Of a DNA stretch of 12,087 nucleotides, positions 1 to 6,631 are shown piece by piece (position 1 is the first letter of the stretch; each line of letters starts with the position of its first letter). Source of the stretch: an uncultured Rhodopirellula sp. (GTDB lineage Bacteria; Planctomycetota; Planctomycetia; Pirellulales; Pirellulaceae). The stretch lies in the NCBI GenBank assembly GCA_913061385.1, contig CAJXTM010000032.1, positions 1 through 12,087 on the forward strand, read 5' to 3'. The translations under genes and the position numbers were made by a program. The notes beneath the pieces were generated by a model, which was given only the letters and a program-made list of their open reading frames with translations, had not been told where the DNA came from and did no database searches.

Positions 1-46
1 AGATCAGCCTCGGTCTCGTGGGCTCGGAGATGTGTATAAGAGACAG
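1..46 (+). other. Untrimmed Nextera sequencing adapter (artificial)
   Basis: This is not genomic DNA. Positions 13-46 match the 34-base Nextera read-2 transposase adapter, ending in the 19-base Tn5 mosaic end (AGATGTGTATAAGAGACAG, 28-46). Positions 1-4 (AGAT) match the end of the Illumina P7 primer. Positions 5-12 (CAGCCTCG) sit exactly where the 8-base i7 index belongs and agree with the Nextera index I know as N710. The order P7 end, index, adapter, mosaic end is complete. The real insert therefore starts at 47, the transposon insertion point in the library fragment. The identification is from memory of the kit sequences. Confidence 0.96.
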
Positions 47-48
47 AC

Positions 49-147
49 CTTGGACTGCGGGCCAGAGAAATTGCTGTTAAGGAATATTCACAGGAGAGAG
101 AAGTAGCTGACTACACAAAGCTCTATCAAGACGTACTACAACCATGA
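49..147 (+). CDS. 3' end of a probable glycosyltransferase, cut by the contig end
   Basis: An open frame runs from the first real bases to a TGA at 145-147, giving 32 residues. It contains AREIAVKEYSQEREVADYTK followed by LYQDVLQP. Family 4-type glycosyltransferases often end this way: an amphipathic helix with a small-residue/acidic/aromatic-Ser start, a Glu-Arg pair, and a Leu-Tyr helix before a short tail. The other two forward frames hit stops after 10 to 19 codons. The gene is truncated by the adapter junction, not by a biological event. The call rests on a short C-terminal pattern and no catalytic domain is visible. It could be another protein with a similar terminal helix. Confidence 0.55.
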   Translation, partial: LGLRAREIAVKEYSQEREVADYTKLYQDVLQP

Positions 148-319
148 CCAGGCATTCGCTTCGCCGATCAATTCATGAACACCCAAGGGTGCACGCCGAG
201 CACCTAAGATCGATCAGCGGGAACCACAAAACCAACCCGAAGTAGCCCTTCTGTCTTTTCACGCCAATCACCAATCATTCGGAATTGAGCAGTTTCGCCT
301 CTAACCTACAAGCCAAATC

Positions 320-814
320 ATGACGCCATCCGATTCAAATCTACCAGACAGTCAACCAAACCCTCAGACTAAAACATCGAACACCCATGAGACTCCTAAA
401 GGCTCGGGAACAAACTCTGTGGGTCGCGTCCAACCAGCAGACCAAACAGATCAGACACAACTCACACAATTCATTACGACGATACGCAACGCCGAGGAAC
501 AGGTTGGCGAACACATCATCCGCGCCCTTCAACATACCGACACGGTAGCGGTGATCACAACTCTGGCAATCGGACCTGACGGAAAGCAACGCGTCATCTC
601 CGCCGCACTTAACGGCCAACGAATGCAGCAGGTCCAAGAGATACTCAACACAGCCCAGCAAGAACGCATCGAAGAAGAACCTTGTGTCGGCTTTCATTGC
701 CTAGTCGAACCCAAAGCTATCGAAACCACCGCTATCGAAACCACCGCTATCGAAACCACAGACGCAGAGTCTCATGAGGGTGAACCCGATGCAGGATCCA
801 CACCCACTAAATGA
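320..814 (+). CDS. Conserved-looking protein of unknown function, repeat tail
   Basis: I do not recognise this 164-residue protein. Residues 1-45 are polar, rich in Ser, Thr, Pro and Gln, and probably disordered. Residues 46-132 look folded: a helix (about 48-71), a hydrophobic strand-like segment (75-85, VAVITTLAIG), a second strand after a GPDGK turn, a helix (100-117), then an EEPCVGFHCLV segment with Cys122, His126 and Cys127. The tail carries an Ile-Glu-Thr-Thr-Ala pentapeptide three times (133-147), encoded by three tandem 15-bp units, then an acidic end. There is no signal peptide or membrane segment. The ATG at 320 has no clear Shine-Dalgarno sequence. The gene converges on the DtxR-type gene, 13 bases away. 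The regular codon choice in the core and the antisense-only alternatives favour a real gene. The Cys-His-Cys cluster might bind metal, but that is a guess. Confidence 0.65.
   Translation: MTPSDSNLPDSQPNPQTKTSNTHETPKGSGTNSVGRVQPADQTDQTQLTQFITTIRNAEEQVGEHIIRALQHTDTVAVITTLAIGPDGKQRVISAALNGQRMQQVQEILNTAQQERIEEEPCVGFHCLVEPKAIETTAIETTAIETTDAESHEGEPDAGSTPTK
716..760 (+). repeat. Three tandem 15-bp repeats inside the 164-residue gene
   Basis: The unit GCTATCGAAACCACC occurs three times head to tail at 716-730, 731-745 and 746-760. The third copy differs only in its last base. The period of 15 keeps the frame and encodes Ala-Ile-Glu-Thr-Thr repeats, so copy number can change by slippage without breaking the gene. 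Confidence 0.95.
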
Positions 815-827
815 TACAAAACAACCG

Positions 828-1487
828 CTACGGGGTGACCACGATCAATTTTTCCGCAACGTGTTCACTCAAGACGGTAGTTCGACCATCGATCTGAACA
901 GTCGTCGTTGCTGCAAATGGTGCATGCTCAATCACTTGGCCTACCGCAGACAGGTTCAAGCCTGAGTCGGTTAGAAACCGGAGAAATTCGCTTGACTGCT
1001 CAAGAACTCGCACAAGCCGAAATGCATTCCCGACAGGCCATTCAGTTAACGCGTTGCCCATGGCTGTTTCAACGGTTCCGTCACTTTTGGGAATCGGATC
1101 ACCGTGCGGATCTGTTTGCGGATGGCCCAAGTAGTCATCAATACGATCCACCAAGCGATCACTGACCGCATGCTCCATATGCTCTGCCTCTTCGTGCACT
1201 TCATCCCACGACAATTCGAGCGTATGGGCTAAAAACAGTTCGATCAATCGATGTCGCCTGAGCACGCGGAGAGCAAGTTTCTTACCACTCAGTGTCAAAC
1301 GGACTCCCTCGTAGGGAGCATATTCGACCAACTCCGCATCACGAAGTGTTTTCAGCATCGCCGTCACACTACCGGGAGAGACAGCCAACTGCTGCGCGAT
1401 TGCACCGGTTGCTACCACTTGATTCGAAATATGACCACCCAATTGGTAAATCGCTTTGACGTAATTCTCCGTTGTCAAACTTGGCAT
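828..1487 (-). CDS. DtxR/MntR-family metal-dependent transcriptional repressor
   Basis: This is a 219-residue cytoplasmic regulator of the DtxR/IdeR/MntR family, which binds operators when loaded with Fe(II) or Mn(II). Residues 1-72 form the winged helix (AQQLAVSPGSVTAMLKTLRD is the helix-turn-helix). Residues 73-140 form the metal-binding dimerisation domain. Residues 150-219 form an SH3-like FeoA-type domain, so it is the long three-domain type. Candidate ligands His79, Glu83, His98, Glu102, Glu105 and His106 fall at the same numbers as in DtxR. Glu replaces DtxR Cys102, as in MntR. However, Asn8 stands where MntR has Asp8 and DtxR has Met10, so the metal cannot be read from sequence. The ATG at 1487 is chosen over a longer frame because it has a strong ribosome binding site and because DtxR proteins start this way. 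It sits 14 bases after the glutamate dehydrogenase gene. Confidence 0.93.
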   Translation of the reverse strand: MPSLTTENYVKAIYQLGGHISNQVVATGAIAQQLAVSPGSVTAMLKTLRDAELVEYAPYEGVRLTLSGKKLALRVLRRHRLIELFLAHTLELSWDEVHEEAEHMEHAVSDRLVDRIDDYLGHPQTDPHGDPIPKSDGTVETAMGNALTEWPVGNAFRLVRVLEQSSEFLRFLTDSGLNLSAVGQVIEHAPFAATTTVQIDGRTTVLSEHVAEKLIVVTP

Positions 1488-1496
1488 GAGCTGAAT

Positions 1497-1503
1497 CTCC
1501 TCT
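1497..1503 (-). promoter_or_regulatory. Ribosome binding site of the DtxR-type gene
   Basis: AGAGGAG lies 9 bases before the ATG at 1487 and overlaps the TAG stop of the upstream dehydrogenase gene (1502-1504). It fixes the start of the repressor and points to translational coupling of the two genes. Confidence 0.85.
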
Positions 1504-2746
1504 AGGTGGCAAAGCCCGCAAGTTCGGCTGCACGACGTACCCGATTGATACCTATGATGTAGGCGGCAGTACGCAGTGAGACATTGGACTGCTGCGCCAT
1601 TTGCCAAACATCTTCAAACGCTTGGGTCATCGTATGATCCAGTTCCTGACGCACTCGGTCCAGCGTCCAGCGGTAATGCTGCCGATTCTGAACCCATTCA
1701 AAATAGCTGACCGTCACACCACCTGCATTCGCAAGGATATCCGGCAGCACCGTAACACCTCGCTCAGCAAGGATTTTGTCGGCGACTGGATAGATCGGGC
1801 CATTTGCTGCCTCGATAATCACCTGCGCCTTGATACGCTCAACATTCTCAGCAGTAATCACGCCTCCCAGTGCAGCGGGAATGAGAATCTGAACATCGTC
1901 CAGATACAGCAAGGCATCGATCGGCAAGTGCTCACACTCGGTGTAACCTTCCAACAACCCACCGGGATGCTCAATTTTGTGGCGTAGAACTGAGGCAATA
2001 TCAAGTCCATCGGGGTGGTAATAAGTTCCCGTAATGTCGCTGACCGCGACGACAGGAAACTCCGATTCAAAAAGAAACTTGGCAGCGTGGGTTCCTACGT
2101 TGCCAAAACCCTGAATTGCAACTTTCGTGCTGGTTGGTTTAAGCCCTAGCCGTTTTGACAACTTGAAGGTTAGAGATCCCACACCACGTCCGGTCGCTTC
2201 CTCACGCCCCTTGGCTCCATACTCCTCAACTGGCTTGCCTGTGATCACAGAAGGATTGAAACCGTGGTATTTTTCCCACTGGTTACGAAACCAAGCCATC
2301 ACTCGATGATCGGTACCCATGTCTGGCGCGGGTATATCAGTATCAGGTCCAACAATGTCATGAATTTGATCCACAAACGCACGCGTCAGTCTTTCCACTT
2401 CGCGAACGCTGAGTTCTGAGGGATCCACTCCAATCCCACCTTTGGCTCCACCATAGGGCAGATTCACGACTGCCGTTTTCCAGGTCATCAAACTGGCGAG
2501 TGCTCGCACTTCATCAAGATCGACTTCAGGGTGATAACGCAAACCACCTTTCATCGGGCCACGATAATTATCGTGCTGAACGCGGAATCCCACGTAATTA
2601 GCTAACTGCCCATTGTCACGTTCGATGGTCACCTGAACCTGAACCTCGCGATGCGGCATCAAAAGTGCTTCACGCAGTCGTTCGTCGATTTCGAGATGTT
2701 CAGCCGCGACATCAAAGAATTGCTGAATTGCTTCAAAGGCTCGCAT
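1502..2746 (-). CDS. gdhA: Glutamate dehydrogenase (Glu/Leu/Phe/Val family)
   Basis: This 414-residue enzyme interconverts glutamate and 2-oxoglutarate plus ammonia with NAD(P), linking nitrogen assimilation to the TCA cycle. Its length fits the hexameric family. Substrate-site motifs are present: GPMKGGLRYHP (63-73) with Lys66, MTWKTAVVNLPYGGAKGG (87-104) with Lys90 and catalytic Lys102, and PAPDMGT (139-145) with catalytic Asp142. The C-terminal Rossmann domain starts near 205, with GFGNVG at 213-218. The early Lys90, Lys102 and Asp142 set and the GKP/GREEATGRG segment favour glutamate dehydrogenase over leucine or phenylalanine dehydrogenase. I cannot assign NAD or NADP use. The ATG at 2746 is preferred; an in-frame TTG at 2758 would add four residues. 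Shine-Dalgarno matches are weak for both. It is the first gene of a pair with the DtxR-type regulator. Confidence 0.96.
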   Translation of the reverse strand: MRAFEAIQQFFDVAAEHLEIDERLREALLMPHREVQVQVTIERDNGQLANYVGFRVQHDNYRGPMKGGLRYHPEVDLDEVRALASLMTWKTAVVNLPYGGAKGGIGVDPSELSVREVERLTRAFVDQIHDIVGPDTDIPAPDMGTDHRVMAWFRNQWEKYHGFNPSVITGKPVEEYGAKGREEATGRGVGSLTFKLSKRLGLKPTSTKVAIQGFGNVGTHAAKFLFESEFPVVAVSDITGTYYHPDGLDIASVLRHKIEHPGGLLEGYTECEHLPIDALLYLDDVQILIPAALGGVITAENVERIKAQVIIEAANGPIYPVADKILAERGVTVLPDILANAGGVTVSYFEWVQNRQHYRWTLDRVRQELDHTMTQAFEDVWQMAQQSNVSLRTAAYIIGINRVRRAAELAGFAT

Positions 2747-2781
2747 GGGGATTTCCAAAAGCCACAGGTCTTAAAATAAAA

Positions 2782-2836
2782 TGATAACACGCTGATGTGT
2801 CATTACGCACCGGTGCCATTGAATTTTAATGTCACC
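2782..2836. promoter_or_regulatory. Cluster of inverted repeats upstream of glutamate dehydrogenase
   Basis: Three dyads lie side by side, starting 36 bases before the gdhA ATG. The first (2782-2805) has 9-base arms (TGATAACAC and GTGTCATTA, one mismatch and one G-T) around a 6-base centre. The second is a perfect 10-base palindrome, GCACCGGTGC (2807-2816). The third (2812-2836) pairs GGTGCCATT with AATGTCACC, one mismatch, around seven AT-rich bases. No run of T follows on the - strand, so this does not look like a terminator for the gene at 2918. It is better explained as operator DNA. Whether the DtxR-type product binds here is a guess. Confidence 0.4.
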
Positions 2837-2917
2837 CACATCAATGAATTGCCAGTTTCCACCGGCCAATCTGATGATTTCCAACCAACACTGAGATTGC
2901 GTAGCCAGCAAAAAAAC

Positions 2918-4420
2918 TCAGGCAGATTTACGTCGGGAAAAGTCGGTGTGTGCAGACGCCAGAGCGATCCAGGAGTTGATTTCTGAGCGTCGAGGATACT
3001 GGCTGCCTTGCGGCAATGGCTCGTCCCCCAAATTGGTCGCGACTAACCTAATTTCGCGATGTAATGAAGCACGCGGAGCCAGTGAAATGGATTCAGCAGA
3101 TGTATACCCAGCAGCCACCAGCAACCTGGCAGCCTGCTTGCCCAACCCCTTCACCCGTACCATCAAAAAGGCCTGATTTTGCCACTGCGTGATGACCTGA
3201 GCCGTCACCTGATCAAGATTCATTCGCTCTGCAAGATCATTAGGCGAGCAGTGAAGCAGGTCTTCGAGATGGTTAACACCAACCTCGACCAACCGCTCGG
3301 TAAGGTTGGCACCAATCGACGGATCAGTGGAAATGAAATCTGCGACCCACGACTCGGTCACCTGTTGCTCGGTCACATTTTGCATTGGCTCAACCGAGAT
3401 GGCACGCTGATGCCGAATCCCTTGGTTACTTCCATTCGTCCAATTCACGGATACTCTGGTTTCTGGATGAGACGCCTGATACTGCCATTGCTTTTCTTTT
3501 CGATAGATGGCGGCGACCCTGTGCACAATATCAACCTCTGCCGGCACCTGACGAATCAGTTTTCCACGACTTGCATACTCGTCGATCATCGAGACGATTT
3601 CTCTTTGCTCCCTGCGATTTCCTAGAGTCCTTTGCACCAACCTGAAAGGACCTCGAACCATTGAGGTCAAGATGGCAGGTGAATTCAATTGAGCCGGAAT
3701 CATACTTCCCCTGTCACGCTCGGCTTCGTCGGCTGCCCTTTCCAACACGCGGGCCCAACCCGTAATAGCCAACCCGAATAACTCAGCCAATGATTCTCTT
3801 GCATTCAAATTCAACCCAGCCTGCGGATTATCGACTGCACTCATCAGATCATATTCGTTAAGCAGTTCGCTATAGTTGCGATTCGCATATCGCGATCCAT
3901 GCAACATCGAATCCCCCAACCACCCGACTTGATTGGATAGCTGAAAAACGACTTTCATATCGCTTTGCCGCCAGATCCTGTAGATTTCAGAGTATGCCCG
4001 ATAAATGCTTTGCTCGATCGGTCGGTGGAGGACTCTTTCCAGCTCACAATGCTCTGTGTGCAATGGTTGGAATGGATCCGTAAAATAATGGCTTAGGACA
4101 CCTGCAGCATGGGCAGCATCAGAAAAACGATTCGTCCTCAAGTAACGCTGCATCCGGTCGTACCACTTGTGCGCCATTCGCGGTGCGCCACCCCAATAAC
4201 CATCCTTGACGTGAATCACATGATTCTGGAAATCGCGAAAACGTGTATCAGGATCGGTTGCACCAGTTAGATAACGCTTATGATGTCGCAACAACACCTT
4301 CACCAAACGCCTGCCTGAAGATGTCTCGACAAGCGGCAATGCATCCAATGCAAAACAGTGGTGCGTACTGGAACAGTGCACCCCCCGTAAAATCGCCAGC
4401 AGTGAGTTTTGCAAAAACAT
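2918..4420 (-). CDS. Zinc phospholipase C / S1-P1 nuclease-like protein with C-terminal DUF4332
   Basis: This 500-residue protein joins two parts. The N-terminal half fits the all-helical zinc-dependent phospholipase C / S1-P1 nuclease fold. HYFTDPFQPLHT (111-122) gives His111, Asp115 and His121 with the 4 and 6 spacing of Bacillus PLC His118, Asp122 and His128. Asp56 and His70 match Asp55 and His69 (14 apart). His132-x3-Glu136 matches His142-x3-Glu146, and His20 may match His14. Residues 230-350 are basic and unassigned. Residues 366-490 resemble DUF4332, a helix-hairpin-helix-like domain (VRVKGLGKQAARLLVAAGYT). No signal peptide or N-terminal Trp ligand is visible, although secreted PLCs use the mature Trp1. 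A stop four codons upstream of the ATG leaves no room for a missed leader. Substrate is unknown: phosphodiester cleavage is plausible and the C-terminal half could hold nucleic acid or protein. Confidence 0.8.
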   Translation of the reverse strand: MFLQNSLLAILRGVHCSSTHHCFALDALPLVETSSGRRLVKVLLRHHKRYLTGATDPDTRFRDFQNHVIHVKDGYWGGAPRMAHKWYDRMQRYLRTNRFSDAAHAAGVLSHYFTDPFQPLHTEHCELERVLHRPIEQSIYRAYSEIYRIWRQSDMKVVFQLSNQVGWLGDSMLHGSRYANRNYSELLNEYDLMSAVDNPQAGLNLNARESLAELFGLAITGWARVLERAADEAERDRGSMIPAQLNSPAILTSMVRGPFRLVQRTLGNRREQREIVSMIDEYASRGKLIRQVPAEVDIVHRVAAIYRKEKQWQYQASHPETRVSVNWTNGSNQGIRHQRAISVEPMQNVTEQQVTESWVADFISTDPSIGANLTERLVEVGVNHLEDLLHCSPNDLAERMNLDQVTAQVITQWQNQAFLMVRVKGLGKQAARLLVAAGYTSAESISLAPRASLHREIRLVATNLGDEPLPQGSQYPRRSEINSWIALASAHTDFSRRKSA

Positions 4421-4596
4421 GATCGACAGCTACAGCTTCCCTGCGAATGACACGTACGCTAACGGTGAACTGAAGCAAGGCCTCCGCGCAGTCGCAGTGT
4501 GCCTGTCAAAACTGAACGAATGCAAGATTAGTTATCTCTGCAAAATTCACCAATAGCTAATTCTTCCAGACGGGAAAGGCCCAGACGAGCCGAACT

Positions 4597-5283
4597 TCAC
4601 CTCGGTTTCTGACGCACGATTCTGCGTGTTGCAGAGACAAGCTCAGGCACTTCGGCGGGGCGTGGATCGGGTGCAACCTGCGTGAAGTACTCGTCATCGA
4701 TCCCCAATACCTGCCTGCGTTCTCGCGAGATTTCTGGATCCATGTCAAGAAAACTGCCAGAAAACTCGAAGTCCCGATCCCAAAGAATGGCATCAGCCAG
4801 ATGATCGATCACCCGTTCCCATTGCTGTATATCTCCAGAAACTTCCAGCGGCAATTCCTGAAGGGAATCAAAATCTCCCTCGGCGAGGGCCACCGAATGA
4901 AATGCCGATGCGACAAGATGACGCCAACCCGGTCGCTCAACCCACCTGCGGTGCTCCGTTGACTGTGGAAAATCAACCTCGGTCGCAACGTGATCACGTA
5001 TGTCCATAAAAATGGCAGCTACCGTCGCCTCTAAGGGAGCCGTAAGCCGCGGCGCATCACCTATGTCGGTCAGCAGGTGGGTTGCTGCATCATGCAGCAA
5101 AGCAATCCGCTGTGATGGCGTGAGTTGATCAAAGAGTGAAACCCCCGATTCACAAATGACGCCACCAGCGGGATCATCATCGACATGCAAATAGAGCACG
5201 TCCACCATCGTATCAATGGCTTCACGTACTAACGTTGCTTCGTCACCTTGTAGTGTTCGATCTCCGCGACTCGTGTGCCACAT
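4597..5283 (-). CDS. Acidic conserved-looking protein of unknown function
   Basis: I do not recognise this 228-residue protein well enough to name it. It appears soluble, acidic and mostly helical, with no signal peptide or membrane segment. Features include an Asp-rich turn (VDDDPAGG, 34-41), a helix-rich core LTPSQRIALLHDAATHLLTD (54-73), a second helical stretch LEATVAAIFMDIRDHVATEV (84-103), a Trp-containing segment (RRWVERPGWRHLV, 112-124), and a basic C-terminal end. The ATG at 5283 has a good ribosome binding site (AAGGGGG at 5293-5299, 9 bases away), which supports both the start and the gene. It stands alone: 197 bases separate it from the MscS gene and 176 from the PLC-like gene. 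No catalytic motif is visible. Confidence 0.8.
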   Translation of the reverse strand: MWHTSRGDRTLQGDEATLVREAIDTMVDVLYLHVDDDPAGGVICESGVSLFDQLTPSQRIALLHDAATHLLTDIGDAPRLTAPLEATVAAIFMDIRDHVATEVDFPQSTEHRRWVERPGWRHLVASAFHSVALAEGDFDSLQELPLEVSGDIQQWERVIDHLADAILWDRDFEFSGSFLDMDPEISRERRQVLGIDDEYFTQVAPDPRPAEVPELVSATRRIVRQKPR

Positions 5284-5480
5284 TGCAACGTGCCCCCTTG
5301 CCGTCCATGTCTCTTCTGCTTCTCTTGCCGCGTCAACTGCACAAGTTCGCTTTGCAGAAGAAAAACTTGATCACGATCTGTGTGCGGCACATGATAACCA
5401 ACACACGTCCGAAAGTTGACGATGGAAACAGTTTTTTGGCGAGTTTAAATCGGCTCCGTTAACTGCTTATCCTGTAACGA

Positions 5481-6470
5481 CTAAGGACGCCTAGAACTAG
5501 CCGAACCAGAAAACAGATCGTCATTTTCTCGCCGCAAAGGGCGAACACGCGGACGGCGGCGTGGTAATTCCCCGGGATCGATCTGGTTGAAATGAACATC
5601 CATCTGTGGAAACGGAATCGAAATACCCACAGAATCCAACTGCTGCTTCACTTCGCCAATTAAGCACTCTTGGGCTGACCAATAATCTGCTGCGGCAACC
5701 CAGACACGAACTTTCCATTCGACTGCGTTATCGCCCAAGCCGCTCAAAATGACAGCAATCCCGCGTCCCTCTCCCGCGATCGTCTTGGACTCCAGTGCTG
5801 CAGCCGCCTTTTCAAGTGCCAAACGTGTTTCCGGTAAATCTGCACTGTAATCAACCCCCACCACGACTTCGATTCGGCGGTGTGGATGAAACGACACGTT
5901 TTCGATCGTACCAGCAGAGATTGCCCCATTGGGCACAATGATACGCCGATTATCAGCCGTATCGATGGTCGTATTAAAGAGATCAATTTCGTTGACTTTT
6001 CCAGTGACTCCCCCAGCGGTGATCAAGTCACCCACTTTGAATGGACGAAACACGAGCATCAAAACACCTGCTGCAAAATTGCTGAGCGTTCCCTGAAATG
6101 CCAAGCCAATCGCGAAGCCGGTAGCAGCCAACATCGCAGCCAAGCCTCCCAGAGGTGCTCCCAGCTTTGATAGTACTGCCGCCGTGACACTGCCCAGAAC
6201 ACAATAAAAAATCAGCTTGCCGACAAACTTGCCAAGGGTCTCATCAACACGACGACAAATTGGTCGACTAATCACTTTGGACAAGTAGTGAGCGATGAGG
6301 TACCCACCAAAAACAACAGCTAACCCCAAGCCTGCATACATGACGGCCGGCCCGAGGTGCTGAGTGGCATAATCGGTCAAACCTGTGAAATCGCCTTCGC
6401 CAATCTGCAGAATGGCGATCTCAGTTGCAGCTGCAATCCCACCATCAATCAAGTCAGCCTGCTCGGTCAC
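5481..6470 (-). CDS. MscS-family small-conductance mechanosensitive channel
   Basis: This 329-residue inner-membrane protein should open under membrane tension to release solutes during osmotic downshock. A periplasmic N-terminus (1-40) is followed by TM1 (about 41-63), TM2 (83-105) and the pore-lining TM3 (108-141) with the Gly/Ala-rich sequence AAMLAATGFAIGLAFQGTLS. FRPFKVGD (141-148) starts the beta domain, with VPNG at 179-182, and the alpha-beta domain ends in PFPQMDVHF (287-294). It matches the three-helix E. coli MscS plan, plus an Arg-rich tail (304-314, RRRPRVRPLRR) and an acidic-to-basic end that E. coli MscS lacks. It starts at GTG, supported by GGAAGGA 7 bases upstream. The gene is 161 bases from the radical SAM gene and need not be co-transcribed with it. 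Confidence 0.95.
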   Translation of the reverse strand: MTEQADLIDGGIAAATEIAILQIGEGDFTGLTDYATQHLGPAVMYAGLGLAVVFGGYLIAHYLSKVISRPICRRVDETLGKFVGKLIFYCVLGSVTAAVLSKLGAPLGGLAAMLAATGFAIGLAFQGTLSNFAAGVLMLVFRPFKVGDLITAGGVTGKVNEIDLFNTTIDTADNRRIIVPNGAISAGTIENVSFHPHRRIEVVVGVDYSADLPETRLALEKAAAALESKTIAGEGRGIAVILSGLGDNAVEWKVRVWVAAADYWSAQECLIGEVKQQLDSVGISIPFPQMDVHFNQIDPGELPRRRPRVRPLRRENDDLFSGSASSRRP

Positions 6471-6477
6471 GCCAAGG

Positions 6478-6484
6478 TCCTTCC
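6478..6484 (-). promoter_or_regulatory. Ribosome binding site supporting the GTG start of the MscS gene
   Basis: GGAAGGA ends 7 bases before the GTG at 6468-6470. No ATG nearby would keep the N-terminal segment before TM1, so this site decides the start. Confidence 0.7.
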
Positions 6485-6631
6485 CTGTGTCTCATGAAGC
6501 ACACGCGCCACCGAATGGTGCACCGCAGTCCCGTGCTCTCAACTCAACCCACGTATACGACAGTTGGCCAGTCTCAGTAAAGACGAGACCGATTCATAAT
6601 GACCACTAAACGCAACCGATTTCGTGTGAAA

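Noticed and set aside
1488..1607. Forty extra N-terminal residues on the DtxR-type protein
   Set aside because: They overlap the gdhA coding end, have no ribosome binding site and do not resemble any DtxR N-terminus. The ATG at 1487 has a strong site.
2918..4420. Gene as a secreted phospholipase C toxin
   Set aside because: There is no signal peptide, no room for one upstream, and no N-terminal Trp. Ligand spacing supports the fold but not secretion or a toxin role.
4527..4561. Inverted repeat ATTAGTTAT...ATAGCTAAT between the acidic unknown and the PLC-like gene
   Set aside because: It is AT-rich, has a 17-base loop and no T run. This is expected by chance in an AT-rich gap.
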